Origin: Candidatus Enterococcus murrayae | GTDB taxonomy: Bacteria; Bacillota; Bacilli; Lactobacillales; Enterococcaceae | Direction of reading: 5' to 3' | NCBI RefSeq assembly: GCF_017315985.1 | Contig: NZ_JAFLVR010000015.1 | Coordinates: 1 to 64,000, forward strand | DNA length: 64,000 nt | In this document: positions 8,660 to 16,835 of the stretch, piece by piece | Position numbering within the stretch: the first letter of the stretch is position 1 | How the letters are laid out: every line of letters starts with the position of its first letter | The notes under the pieces: model-generated | Seen by the model: only the letters and a program-made list of their open reading frames with translations | The model's database searches: none | Told to the model about the DNA's origin: nothing | Made by a program: the position numbers and the translations under genes

Positions 8660-9364
8660 TTACTTATGCTCAGTTAATTCCGCTGTAAACCGCGCCGTAA
8701 TCTCTTTTGGTCGGGTAATCGCGCCGCCAACAACGATTCCGCATACTCCCATTGCTTGGATTTTTTTCGCTTGTTCAGGTGTATGAATCTGTCCTTCCGC
8801 AATAACAGGCAAACCAGCAGCAACTAACTTTTCAATCAATTCAAAATCTGGTCCTTGCCCTTTGCGATCGGCTGTTTCCGCAGTATAACCGCTTAAAGTC
8901 GTACCCACAAAATCAACACCTGCTTGATAAGCATTCACTCCTTCTTCAAAAGTGGCAATATCTGCCATCAATAATTGTTTAGGATATTTCTCTTTGATTT
9001 GTTGAATAAATTGATAGACCGTCCGTCCATCATGACGTTTACGCATCGTACAATCCAGTGCAATAACCTCTATTCCTGTTGCCGCCAACTCATCCACTTC
9101 CTGCATACTAGCAGTAATAAATGGCTCCTCCGGCGGATATTGTTTTTTGATCAAACCGATCATAGGCAGATCCACTGCCGCTTTAATTTCTTGAATATCC
9201 CTCACAGAATTGGCGCGAATTGCTGCGGCGCCGCCTTCTTTTGCAGCTGCTGCGAGCAATGGCATTATTCCTCCATTCTCAGTATATAAAGGTTCGCCAG
9301 GCAAGGCCTGACAAGAAACAATCAAGCCGCCTTTTATCTGGTTTAAAAATTCTTCCTTCGTCAT
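8660..9364 (-). CDS. nanE: N-acylglucosamine-6-phosphate 2-epimerase
   Basis: A 234-residue TIM-barrel enzyme of the NanE family, interconverting ManNAc-6-P and GlcNAc-6-P. Recognisable segments are [16 protein letters not shown] at the N-terminus, [21 protein letters not shown] (catalytic Lys), [19 protein letters not shown] and the C-terminal [16 protein letters not shown] phosphate-binding loop. It is isolated by a terminator on both sides, so it has its own transcript. No sialate lyase or ManNAc kinase lies nearby, so in this setting it may serve an amino-sugar brought in already phosphorylated by the neighbouring PTS. Identification is firm, physiological role inferred. Confidence 0.93.
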   Translation of the reverse strand: MTKEEFLNQIKGGLIVSCQALPGEPLYTENGGIMPLLAAAAKEGGAAAIRANSVRDIQEIKAAVDLPMIGLIKKQYPPEEPFITASMQEVDELAATGIEVIALDCTMRKRHDGRTVYQFIQQIKEKYPKQLLMADIATFEEGVNAYQAGVDFVGTTLSGYTAETADRKGQGPDFELIEKLVAAGLPVIAEGQIHTPEQAKKIQAMGVCGIVVGGAITRPKEITARFTAELTEHK

Positions 9365-9465
9365 TTGCTCCGCTCCATTTCACTCACTAAGTCTCATTCT
9401 AATGAAAGAGTAACACGTCATAAAAAATCTGTATAGACGACTGATTTATGTAGCGAAATGGGCAT

Positions 9466-9500
9466 TAAAAAAAACTTGCCTAAAATATTAAGACAAGTTT
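9466..9500 (-). terminator. Terminator overlapping the end of the epimerase gene
   Basis: Minus-strand AAACTTG / CAAGTTT arms (9494-9500 and 9472-9478) followed by eight T residues. The stem includes the stop codon at 9488. Confidence 0.7.
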
Positions 9501-10177
9501 CGATCTTCTTCTATTGAGACCAAGCTCCGCTTCAGACTCTCCACCTTTTCGGTATAAGTACCTGGTTTGGTATTGAAGAGTGCAGATGTTCCAACAACAT
9601 AGATGGTCGCACCGATCTTACTAATGGCAGCTGCTGTTTTAGAATTGATGTTGCCATCAACTTCAATCAGAGGCCTTGTTTTTTGTGCTTCAAGCTGACG
9701 GTTCAAGCACTCAAGCTTATCTAAAACCGACCATTGAAATTTTTGACCGGCAAAGCCAGGATTAACCGTCATCACGAGGACTAATTCTATTGAAGCTAAA
9801 TAAGGAAAGAGTGATTCAATTGGTGTTTCAGGATTTATTGCAATTCCTGCCTTCAGACCGTGGTCATGGATCTTTTTCACTAGTTCATCTGGCGCTTTGG
9901 TCGCTTCGAGATGAAAAGTCAAATAATCTGGAGCCAATGGCGCAAACATCTCGATGTATTTTTCTGGGTCCACACAAGCCAAATGAATATCAGTAGTAAA
10001 TTTTCCGGTTCCAATAACTGGTTCCAGCACATAAGGCGCCATCGCCAAGTTATTTACATAGACACCGTCCATTACGTCACAATGCAGCCAATCAATCCCC
10101 GCCTCACACAGATCTTCCAATTCCTGTCCCAACGCCAATTGATCTCCACACATGATTGATGCCGCAATCTTCTCCAT
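9488..10177 (-). CDS. Ribulose-phosphate 3-epimerase-family protein (Rpe/AlsE type)
   Basis: A 229-residue TIM-barrel epimerase with metal- and proton-transfer motifs: HCDVMDGVYVNNLAMAP, DIHLAC, LTFHLEA, MTVNPGFAGQKF, IEVDGNIN and VVGTSALFN. These give the His/Asp/His/Asp pattern of Rpe. The VGTSALFN ending and MTVNPGFAGQ resemble D-allulose-6-phosphate 3-epimerase (AlsE) more than housekeeping Rpe, and the location in a sugar-catabolic operon supports a 3-epimerase of a ketohexose-6-phosphate. It follows the aldolase gene after 37 bp. Family certain, substrate inferred. Confidence 0.85.
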   Translation of the reverse strand: MEKIAASIMCGDQLALGQELEDLCEAGIDWLHCDVMDGVYVNNLAMAPYVLEPVIGTGKFTTDIHLACVDPEKYIEMFAPLAPDYLTFHLEATKAPDELVKKIHDHGLKAGIAINPETPIESLFPYLASIELVLVMTVNPGFAGQKFQWSVLDKLECLNRQLEAQKTRPLIEVDGNINSKTAAAISKIGATIYVVGTSALFNTKPGTYTEKVESLKRSLVSIEEDRNLS

Positions 10178-10214
10178 CTTTTCTCCTCCATCAAATTGAC
10201 TTAATATGAATGGA

Positions 10215-11090
10215 TCAAGGATTTTTAAAAATCTCCATCGCTGCTTTTACATTGCTCTTCATAGCCGCTGTTGCTTTGAGTGACAGCTCATCGAAGAACA
10301 CTGAGCCTTCTGAAAAATTCTCCAACTCCTCCTGCATAGCTTTGCCGGCTGCTTTGTTCATATAGGTATAATAGTTGATCTTGCAAATGCCATTTTTTAT
10401 TGCGGTTCGATAATTTTCTTCTGATACGCCTGAACCGCCATGCATTACAAAAGGCACATCGATTTTCTCTTTGATTTGAAGAATTCGATTTAGGTCAAGC
10501 TTTGGTTCTTTCAAATAAACGCCGTGGACGGTACCAAAACCGATTGCTAAACAATCAACGCCGGTTTCCTCCACGAATGACTTGGCCAAATCAGGATCTG
10601 TGTATACATCATCCAAATCTTCATAATCCTCGCTGGAATCTGACCCTCTTCCTTCTCCACCGCCTACTGCTGACGTAAAGATATGTCCTAATTCAGCCTC
10701 AACACTTACTCCCGCGGCATGAGCGATTTTTACGATCTCTTTGGATTCTGCCAAATTGACCTCATATTCCTTGCTGGACGCATCGTACATCACAGAAGTA
10801 AAGCCTAATCGAATCGCTTTGACACACATATCAAAAGACGCTCCATGATCCAAATGGACCGCAACAGGAACTTTCGCTGCTTTAGCATACTGAAGCATGA
10901 TCGGTCCGATTTCCTCTAGTGGAATCAGATTTTCATGTACTTCTGCATGCTGTAAAATCACGGGTGAATCCAGTTCTTCCGCCGCTTGAATAACGGCTCG
11001 TATTGCTTCGAGATTGGGTACGTTAAATGCCCCAACTGCGTATTTCTTTTCTTTCGCATCCTTCAAAAGTTCACTTAATGTTACTAACAT
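10215..11090 (-). CDS. Class II ketose-bisphosphate aldolase
   Basis: 291 residues, zinc-dependent class II aldolase (FbaA/GatY/KbaY family). Visible features are VGAFNVPNLEAIRAVI, the zinc ligand block VHLDHGASFD, VEAELGHIFTS, the GFGTVHGVYLKEPKLD zinc/phosphate loop, and VMHGGSGVSEENYRTAI. It would cleave a ketose-1,6-bisphosphate to DHAP and an aldehyde. No phosphofructokinase-type gene lies beside it, so the bisphosphate may be made by a kinase elsewhere. It is between the GntR regulator (17 bp upstream) and the epimerase, in one operon. Confidence 0.9.
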   Translation of the reverse strand: MLVTLSELLKDAKEKKYAVGAFNVPNLEAIRAVIQAAEELDSPVILQHAEVHENLIPLEEIGPIMLQYAKAAKVPVAVHLDHGASFDMCVKAIRLGFTSVMYDASSKEYEVNLAESKEIVKIAHAAGVSVEAELGHIFTSAVGGGEGRGSDSSEDYEDLDDVYTDPDLAKSFVEETGVDCLAIGFGTVHGVYLKEPKLDLNRILQIKEKIDVPFVMHGGSGVSEENYRTAIKNGICKINYYTYMNKAAGKAMQEELENFSEGSVFFDELSLKATAAMKSNVKAAMEIFKNP

Positions 11091-11107
11091 GAATCTTCCC
11101 CCTCGTT

Positions 11108-11959
11108 TTATTTACTAAAACGATATTCAAGATTTGTTGAAAATACATCCGTATAGACATAAGAAAGTTCAATCGGCTTCTCATTCCAATAGGCCATATT
11201 GTTAACGATCATGACCACCGCAGGATTTGAAATATTCAAGTATTCGATTTCTGAATAATTGGCCATCCGAGCACTTACTCGCTGACTGATAATCTCTGGA
11301 TAGATACCGAATTGGTTCAACACCTTCCAAAGGGATTTATCCGTCAGATCAAAGGAACCAATCTCTGGGCAACGAGCAATCGGAATAAAACTTTCCGATA
11401 AAGAATAAACTGTTCCATCGACACTCCGTAAACGTAAAAGGTAGAAAACGTAATCATTTTCCGCGATTTGAAGTTCTTTACTCAATTTTTGATCGGCTTG
11501 AATGACGTTTTTTTTCAACACCTTGGAGCTGATTTTCTTTTTACGTGAAACAATATCTTCATAAAACCCGGAAATATGCATACTTGAAACGATCTTTACA
11601 TCCCGATCTGGAATAATAAAGCCTTTGCCTTCAATATAGGTAACGATGCCTTGCCTTTCCAGTGATTCCAGCGCACGTTTTATCGTCGTTCTGCTTACGT
11701 TAAATGTTTCCGACAGCTTGCGTTCGCTGGGCAGCGGTTTTCCTTGACCACTCAACACTTTGGCTAAATTTTGAATATCATCGCTGATTCTTTTATACTT
11801 TGGAATAAACTCTTCCACTTCGATAATCCTCCCTTCACTCGCCTTGTCTTGGATAGGGAGTTCATAAAGACTTCTATCAAAACAGACAGGCAGCTGCATA
11901 ATTATTATTATTAAATCAAACAAATTTTCACTCTTGATTATAACCGATTTTTTATACAA
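11108..11959 (-). CDS. GntR-family (HutC/UbiC type) transcriptional regulator
   Basis: 283 residues as drawn. The winged helix includes GKPLPSERKLSETFNVSRTTIKRALESLERQGIV, and the C-terminal half is a UTRA/UbiC-like effector domain (VFYLLRLRSVDGTVYSLSESFIP). HutC-type GntR proteins bind sugar phosphates. The first ~45 residues before the usual KYKRISDDIQ start are unusual and partly hydrophobic, so the true start may be internal; a second ATG at 11899 lacks a ribosome site. It sits between the dehydrogenase and aldolase genes and probably regulates this operon. Confidence 0.85.
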   Translation of the reverse strand: MYKKSVIIKSENLFDLIIIIMQLPVCFDRSLYELPIQDKASEGRIIEVEEFIPKYKRISDDIQNLAKVLSGQGKPLPSERKLSETFNVSRTTIKRALESLERQGIVTYIEGKGFIIPDRDVKIVSSMHISGFYEDIVSRKKKISSKVLKKNVIQADQKLSKELQIAENDYVFYLLRLRSVDGTVYSLSESFIPIARCPEIGSFDLTDKSLWKVLNQFGIYPEIISQRVSARMANYSEIEYLNISNPAVVMIVNNMAYWNEKPIELSYVYTDVFSTNLEYRFSK

Positions 11960-12005
11960 CTACCCACCATACTAGCATTGCCTTATTGATTTATTGCTTT
12001 GTGAC

Positions 12006-13040
12006 TTAAAATCTCACAACCACTCGGTATTTATCTCCTTCGATTGCCGATTCGAATCCTGCCTTCACATCATCAAAGGACACAATCTCACTAATAAACG
12101 GCCGCATATCGATTATTCGTTCGCTGATCATTTTAGAAGCTCGAACAAAATCCCGACTGTTCGAGTTTGCTGTACCCGCGATCGAGTAGCTGCCTTTATG
12201 CAGCTTATCCGGACTAAAGCTTACTGGCTCATCTGGATAAAATGACGAATAAAGGATCACTTTGCCCGTATTTGAAACCAGCTCGATCGCTTCTTCCACA
12301 ACACTATGGATCGGTGTCGTATCAAAAACCACATTGGCCCCAAGATTTCGACTGATTTCTTTGACTTTAGCTGGGAGCGCCTCTTTCGAAGAATCAACAA
12401 CATAATGTGCTCCGATTTTTTTTGCCAATTCCAAGCGTTCTGAATTTAAGTCGCAGGCAATCACTCTTGCCCCACTTTTTACGGCCAATGCAACATGCAG
12501 TAATCCCATGATGCCGCAGCCGATGACCACTACTAAGTCGCCATACTGGATATCCGCCGTCTCGCAGCTGTGAACGACACAAGATAACGGTTCTGTTAAA
12601 GCCGCTTCCTCAGGGGCTACACCAAAATAATGGAAGAGATGCTTCGGCTCAACTAACATATATTCCGACAAACCACCCATTCCTTTGTGGGGAAGTCCCT
12701 CTAAATGTTTACTGTGATTGAAGTCTATGCAGTTCTGCTCCTCACCGCTTTTACAAAAATCACAATCGCCGCAAGCAAGGTTCGTTCCGAAAACCACCTT
12801 ATTTCCTACCTGCCATTTTGTTTTATCGATGCTGCTTCCCAAAGCAACGATCTCTGCTGCGATCTCATGACCGCCGATAAAAGGATATTCAACTTTTTTA
12901 ACCCCTGTATATACCCTCTGCTCCCAGGTACAAAGAGCACAAGCCTCGATTTTAATTAGAATTTTATTTTCCGAAACCTCCGGCATGTCACACTCTTCGA
13001 TCCTTAAATCCTTGATTCCATAAAAAACTGCTGTCTTCAT
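12006..13040 (-). CDS. Zinc-dependent MDR-family alcohol/polyol dehydrogenase
   Basis: 344 residues of the medium-chain dehydrogenase fold. GHEIAAEIVALG holds the catalytic-zinc His-Glu pair, and a structural zinc loop has CGDCDFCKSGEEQNC. The Rossmann domain has VVIGCGIMGLLHVALAVKSGARVIACDLN, with Asp after the second strand suggesting NAD preference. It resembles sorbitol/threonine dehydrogenases and would oxidise a polyol or its phosphate to a ketose. It is the first gene after the promoter at 13139-13167, followed by GntR, aldolase and epimerase. Confidence 0.9.
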   Translation of the reverse strand: MKTAVFYGIKDLRIEECDMPEVSENKILIKIEACALCTWEQRVYTGVKKVEYPFIGGHEIAAEIVALGSSIDKTKWQVGNKVVFGTNLACGDCDFCKSGEEQNCIDFNHSKHLEGLPHKGMGGLSEYMLVEPKHLFHYFGVAPEEAALTEPLSCVVHSCETADIQYGDLVVVIGCGIMGLLHVALAVKSGARVIACDLNSERLELAKKIGAHYVVDSSKEALPAKVKEISRNLGANVVFDTTPIHSVVEEAIELVSNTGKVILYSSFYPDEPVSFSPDKLHKGSYSIAGTANSNSRDFVRASKMISERIIDMRPFISEIVSFDDVKAGFESAIEGDKYRVVVRF

Positions 13041-13100
13041 CTTCTGTCTCCCTTCTCAGCAATTGACTAAAATAGTTTAAGTACTTCGAAAAAATCCTTC

Positions 13101-13190
13101 GGTTCTAAAAAAGAGCCAATGGTTCTATTCGCAAATTAAATATATAACCATCCTCCCTCTTTGTCAACGACTATTTGAAAACGATTTACA
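13101..13190 (-). promoter_or_regulatory. Promoter of the dehydrogenase-GntR-aldolase-epimerase operon, with cre-like site and GGTTCTA repeats
   Basis: Minus-strand TTGACA (13162-13167), 17-bp spacer, TATATT (13139-13144). Just upstream, TGAAAACGATTTACA (13176-13190) resembles a CcpA cre site with one extra base. Downstream of the -10, GGTTCTA occurs twice exactly 20 bp apart (13101-13107, 13121-13127, plus-strand reading), a candidate GntR operator. Confidence 0.65.
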
Positions 13191-13308
13191 GAGAAACTCT
13201 ATCGCATCTGCATTAACAACCATATAAGTTAGAATGTATTTTACGTGTACTATTAGTTATCCATATCCGAATACTTAATTTTCTAAATTCACGCACTTCT
13301 TTTTACAC

Positions 13309-13352
13309 AAAAAATCGGCTCTGCTTTAGCTCTCTAAAGCAAAACCGATTTT
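13309..13352 (-). terminator. Terminator after the serine hydrolase gene
   Basis: A 19-bp stem with two mismatches (AAAATCGG ... CCGATTTT outer arms) followed by T-rich sequence, directly after the stop at 13365. A-runs and T-runs on both sides make it usable in both directions. Confidence 0.8.
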
Positions 13353-13364
13353 CTTTTTTCTAAC

Positions 13365-14294
13365 TTATTGATAAATTTTTGTCGCAGCCAAAGTAAATTC
13401 GCCGATAGCCCCTCGAATCCCTTCCACACTCTTAAAATTTTGCGACAGCACAACGATCGCAAAAGGATTCTCTTCGGATAAAACCAAACCAATATCGTTT
13501 TCTGCATTATCCAGTTCCCCTGTTTTATTCGCTACTAGGACATTTTCGGGTAGTTTACTCGGAATTTTCGTACGAAGCGCCTGACCTTTCATTATATCTA
13601 GCATCGCTGATTGAGGATATGCAGCTTGCTGCTGATAGAGCTTCTTCAAAAAGGACATACAATCATTCAACGACGTATAGTTTTCTCTTCCTTGACTACG
13701 TGCTTCATTATCCAGCATCAGTCGCTCCACACGTGTATCGTGATAGCCTTGTGTCTGGAAATACTCATTCAGATTCGCCATACCGAAATGAGAGATCAGT
13801 ACATTTGCAGCCTCGTTATCGCTTTGCTGAATCATCGGTACGATCCAATCACTAAGGGGCTTTTCTTCAATCCGTTCATTTGGATCAGCTTTTGTAAAAG
13901 CGTACTCCATAATAAAGACTTTAATCACACTCGCAGAGATAGTCGGCGCTGAATTATCACTGGAAATATCTCTATTCTGATTGAAATAATGAATCCCATA
14001 GTAAACTTGATCCGCACTTGCCATTAACGAGGCCGTATCTAATTGTGGTTCAGGAGCACTTGATTGTTGTGTACTTCTGGTACTCGCAGTCTTTGCCTCA
14101 CTAGTTTCAAGCTTTGGTTTTGAACTTATTTTTTCCGAACGGCTTTCCTTAACTTTTTGCGGCACATTTTCCTGCTGCTGGGCGAAAAAGGTATTCACCA
14201 CTAGGTAAGAGGAGCCTGCTAGTATAAGAAAAAGCATCCCCATCAAAAGGTATTTAGCGTTTCCCGTTTTTTTCTGACTGGAGTGTCTTCCCAA
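13365..14294 (-). CDS. Membrane-anchored class A beta-lactamase-like serine hydrolase
   Basis: 309 residues starting at a TTG codon (MGRHSSQKK). A membrane anchor lies at residues ~15-36, then a Ser/Thr/Lys-rich linker to ~90, then a penicillin-recognising fold. All three motifs are intact: S122-V-I-K125 (SxxK), S158-D-N160 (SDN), K257-T-G259 (KTG). Such extracellular enzymes are often called Beta-lactamase2/serine hydrolase. Whether it hydrolyses beta-lactams or acts as a cell-wall peptidase/transpeptidase relative is not decided by sequence. The long linker and membrane anchor favour a wall-associated role. It lies 27 bp behind the zinc-ribbon gene, and a close but degenerate paralogue is at 15460-16500. 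Confidence 0.85.
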   Translation of the reverse strand: MGRHSSQKKTGNAKYLLMGMLFLILAGSSYLVVNTFFAQQQENVPQKVKESRSEKISSKPKLETSEAKTASTRSTQQSSAPEPQLDTASLMASADQVYYGIHYFNQNRDISSDNSAPTISASVIKVFIMEYAFTKADPNERIEEKPLSDWIVPMIQQSDNEAANVLISHFGMANLNEYFQTQGYHDTRVERLMLDNEARSQGRENYTSLNDCMSFLKKLYQQQAAYPQSAMLDIMKGQALRTKIPSKLPENVLVANKTGELDNAENDIGLVLSEENPFAIVVLSQNFKSVEGIRGAIGEFTLAATKIYQ

Positions 14295-14321
14295 AAGGTT
14301 TCATCTTCTTTCTTTCCGTTT

Positions 14322-15254
14322 TTAAGAGATCCAGACCTCATTGACCCCATCATTTTTCGAAACGCCATCGGTCAATGCCAAACGTGAAGAATAGGAGATG
14401 TAGCCGTAATAGATCTGGGTACCTCCACCGTCCCAAGTCACCGTGATTTGGACGTTCGGATTGATCAGTTTAGTATCCGGCATTTCTGTTGGATACTGCT
14501 CGTTCGTCTCATAACTCAAAACATCGCCGCTAGCACTTGTAATCGTTGCCTTCCCAAAATATTGTGTGCCGTTAACATTTTTCTGGGTTACACTACCATT
14601 CGCACCAATCGTCAAAGCAGTTTGCCTTTGGCTAGTTTGCGAGTAATAAAAATAATAGGTATTCGCCCATTTCGCGTAATCGCCGCTAAAGCCGCTCGTG
14701 CTCCCAGAAGTCCTTACTGCTGGACGATCCTTTTCCTGTGCTTTTTGAGTAGCTTCTTTGTCCTCTTCTTGCTTCAATCCTTCTTCATTCTTCTCAGTTA
14801 GATCGTCTACCTCATCAGCAATGGCTGAAAATTCACTCTTGCCTAAATCACTAGCGGGAATACGGCTCAGCTTGAGGTTTGATTTTTTATAGTCGCCATT
14901 GATTGTTAATTCCTTGGCCTCAGCGATGATTTCATCGTATTTACTAGTATCAATTGTGCTGGAGGTCGAAGATGTTGCTGGCAACTGTGCCTCATTATTA
15001 TTACGCCCAGCCATAGCAAAACCGACACCCACAACAACTGCCAACAACGCTAACCCAGCGATCATGAAGGCCCATTTGGGAACACTGGATTTTTGAGGGT
15101 TCGGTGTATAATTTGATATAGGCGCCGTTTCCTGCAGATTTGCTCCCTGACTCCTCTTTGGCGATGTTTCTGATTTTGCAAATTCATAGCCGCAATGCTC
15201 ACAAAATAGTGATCGATCGCTATTTTCCTCTCCACATCTTGGACATAGTTTCAT
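14322..15254 (-). CDS. Zinc-ribbon, single-pass membrane protein
   Basis: 310 residues. The N-terminus is a cytoplasmic zinc ribbon with two CxxC pairs (CPRCGEENSDRSLFCEHCG). After a polar linker there is one membrane helix (WAFMIAGLALLAVVVGVGFAM, residues ~62-82). An extracellular Thr/Ser- and Glu/Lys-rich spacer with a helical EAKELTINGDYKKSNLKLSR segment precedes a ~120-residue C-terminal beta-rich domain (YYFYYSQTSQRQTALTIG ... VNEVWIS). Enterococci and lactobacilli have many zinc-ribbon/TM/extracellular-domain proteins of unknown function. It has a good ribosome site (AAAGGAGCG) and is co-oriented 27 bp upstream of the serine hydrolase. Confidence 0.75.
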   Translation of the reverse strand: MKLCPRCGEENSDRSLFCEHCGYEFAKSETSPKRSQGANLQETAPISNYTPNPQKSSVPKWAFMIAGLALLAVVVGVGFAMAGRNNNEAQLPATSSTSSTIDTSKYDEIIAEAKELTINGDYKKSNLKLSRIPASDLGKSEFSAIADEVDDLTEKNEEGLKQEEDKEATQKAQEKDRPAVRTSGSTSGFSGDYAKWANTYYFYYSQTSQRQTALTIGANGSVTQKNVNGTQYFGKATITSASGDVLSYETNEQYPTEMPDTKLINPNVQITVTWDGGGTQIYYGYISYSSRLALTDGVSKNDGVNEVWIS

Positions 15255-15414
15255 TTTAAAATCGCTCCTTTTTCCCTTTGTTAAAATCCATTAAAATAAT
15301 GATAGCCGCTGTTTCATGTGTTTATTTTATCATAATAATATCGAAAAAAATCACAATTCTTTCGATAACCCCCTTCTTCTGGCTTATTATTATAGCTATT
15401 TTTTCCTGCAGAGC

Positions 15415-15450
15415 TAAAAAAAGAACCTACCGAATTTTCTTCAGTAAGCT
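15415..15450 (-). terminator. Terminator after the pseudo-hydrolase gene
   Basis: Minus-strand 12-bp stem with three wobble pairs (GAGCTTACTGAA / TTCGGTAGGTTC) followed by seven T residues. Confidence 0.7.
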
Positions 15451-15459
15451 CCTCTAAGT

Positions 15460-16500
15460 CTATTTCAATTTTGTTGCGGCTAAACTAAAATCAGCGATCG
15501 CTGTTCTAGTTTTCACGATATCTGAAACTTCTTTTGTCAACACAACAATCGCGAATGGGTTGTCCTCTGTTAAAACGAGTCCGATGTCATTTTCGACATT
15601 CTGTTGTTCTCCAGTAATATTGGCGACTGCGGTATTTTCTGGTAACTTCTGTGGAATCTTTGTACGGATAACCTGCCCCTTCAATATTTCCATCATCGTT
15701 TTCTGCGGTCCCTTTTCACGATCATCGTAGATCTTTTTCAACAGCTTCATGCAATCATTCAATGACGTGTAATTATCATTGTCAGTTATGCGAACATTGA
15801 TATCCACCATTCGACGTTCGATCCGCGTATCTGGATATCCCTGTGTCTTGAAATAGTCATTCAGTTTGTCCATTCCATAATGATCAATCAATACGTTGGT
15901 TGCATTAATATCATTTTGTTGGATCATCGGAACCAGCCATTCCGTCAGCTTCTTCTCTTGGATCATCTGATCACCACCGTCTTTTTGAGCAAGGGCATAA
16001 TCCATGATAAACAACTCAATGACGTTGGCAGCGATCGTTGGTTCAGAATTGTCACTAGAAAAATCTTGTTTGTCCTTAAAATAATGAACACCATAATACA
16101 CTTTTCCAGCACTCTGGGTTAAAGCTCCCGCGTCTAAACTAGCCGGTTTCTTTTTCGCTTTTGTTGAAGTCTTTTTCTTAGCCGCCTTTTTTTCAGAGCT
16201 TTCCTGTTTCTTACTTGTACTAGACTCTTTTGTCTTTTTCTTAGATGATTTTGTCTTCTTCTTCTCAGAGCTCTTCTCTGTTTTTTTCTTAGCCGGTTTC
16301 TTCTTGCTGCTGGCAGCAGGTTTTTCCTTTGACGAAGATGGGCTGTCCTTAGCGGTGACTGCCTCTTTTGGTTTTTCTGCTGAATAATTCAATACGCGTG
16401 TCACACCAAAATAAGCACCACCCGCCAATAGAAGTGCCGCCATGCCGATCACGATATATTTGCCTTTCGATTTTTCATTTGGATCAGTATGTTTACCCAA
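15460..16500 (-). CDS. Beta-lactamase-fold pseudoenzyme (paralogue of the serine hydrolase)
   Basis: 346 residues from a TTG start at 16500; the MGKHTDP start matches MGRHSSQ of the paralogue, and an AAGGTG site precedes it. A membrane helix at ~14-36 is followed by an extremely Lys/Ser-rich linker (residues ~50-120), then the same fold as the protein at 13365. It is close in sequence to that paralogue over ~210 residues, but every catalytic motif is changed: SxxK is N159-V-I-E162, SDN is N196-D-I198, and KTG is I295-T-G297. Structural positions such as YTSLNDCM and ENDIGLVL remain. It is an intact reading frame with its own terminator, so it is probably a non-catalytic binding or regulatory protein, not a decaying gene. 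Confidence 0.85.
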   Translation of the reverse strand: MGKHTDPNEKSKGKYIVIGMAALLLAGGAYFGVTRVLNYSAEKPKEAVTAKDSPSSSKEKPAASSKKKPAKKKTEKSSEKKKTKSSKKKTKESSTSKKQESSEKKAAKKKTSTKAKKKPASLDAGALTQSAGKVYYGVHYFKDKQDFSSDNSEPTIAANVIELFIMDYALAQKDGGDQMIQEKKLTEWLVPMIQQNDINATNVLIDHYGMDKLNDYFKTQGYPDTRIERRMVDINVRITDNDNYTSLNDCMKLLKKIYDDREKGPQKTMMEILKGQVIRTKIPQKLPENTAVANITGEQQNVENDIGLVLTEDNPFAIVVLTKEVSDIVKTRTAIADFSLAATKLK

Positions 16501-16835
16501 ACTCTTCACCTTCTCTCTTTCGTATACTTGAGTTTTATATTCAACAATAAGTTTATCACATTTCATTATTAAAATAATTTCTTTCGGAAAAGAATATATA
16601 ATTTATAAACATTAATTATTACTGTTCTCCACTGTGTATAGTAAGGATTTTTCTTATACATATCATTCTGACTAATCCGCCTTCTTATTAATCTGTGAAA
16701 ACCAGCGCTCGCAACCATTAATAAAGCAATAATAATGGTTTTACGCCTAATCTTTCACTTAATCGTCCTAACATAAAAAATGAACGGGCGAAAAAAGCCT
16801 GCCTCATGTGGTTCATGAGACAGACTTCTATCAAT
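16501..16835. other. Intergenic region, hydrolase promoter side and ABC terminator side
   Basis: No convincing gene. The left half is AT-rich and should hold the promoter of the pseudo-hydrolase gene. AACCATTA-N12-TAATGGTT (16713-16740) is a weak dyad. The right end holds the ABC operon terminator. Confidence 0.5.
16793..16829 (-). terminator. Terminator of the peptide ABC transporter operon
   Basis: Minus-strand AGTCTGTCTCATG / CATGAGGCAGGCT stem with six T residues, just after the last permease gene. Confidence 0.85.

Noticed and set aside
9365-9487. Separate promoter for nanE
   Set aside because: No convincing -35/-10 pair was found, although a terminator upstream implies that one exists.
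13365-14294. Calling this a beta-lactam resistance gene
   Set aside because: Motifs are intact, but the long linker and membrane anchor, plus a paralogue, fit a wall-associated serine hydrolase; resistance activity cannot be concluded.
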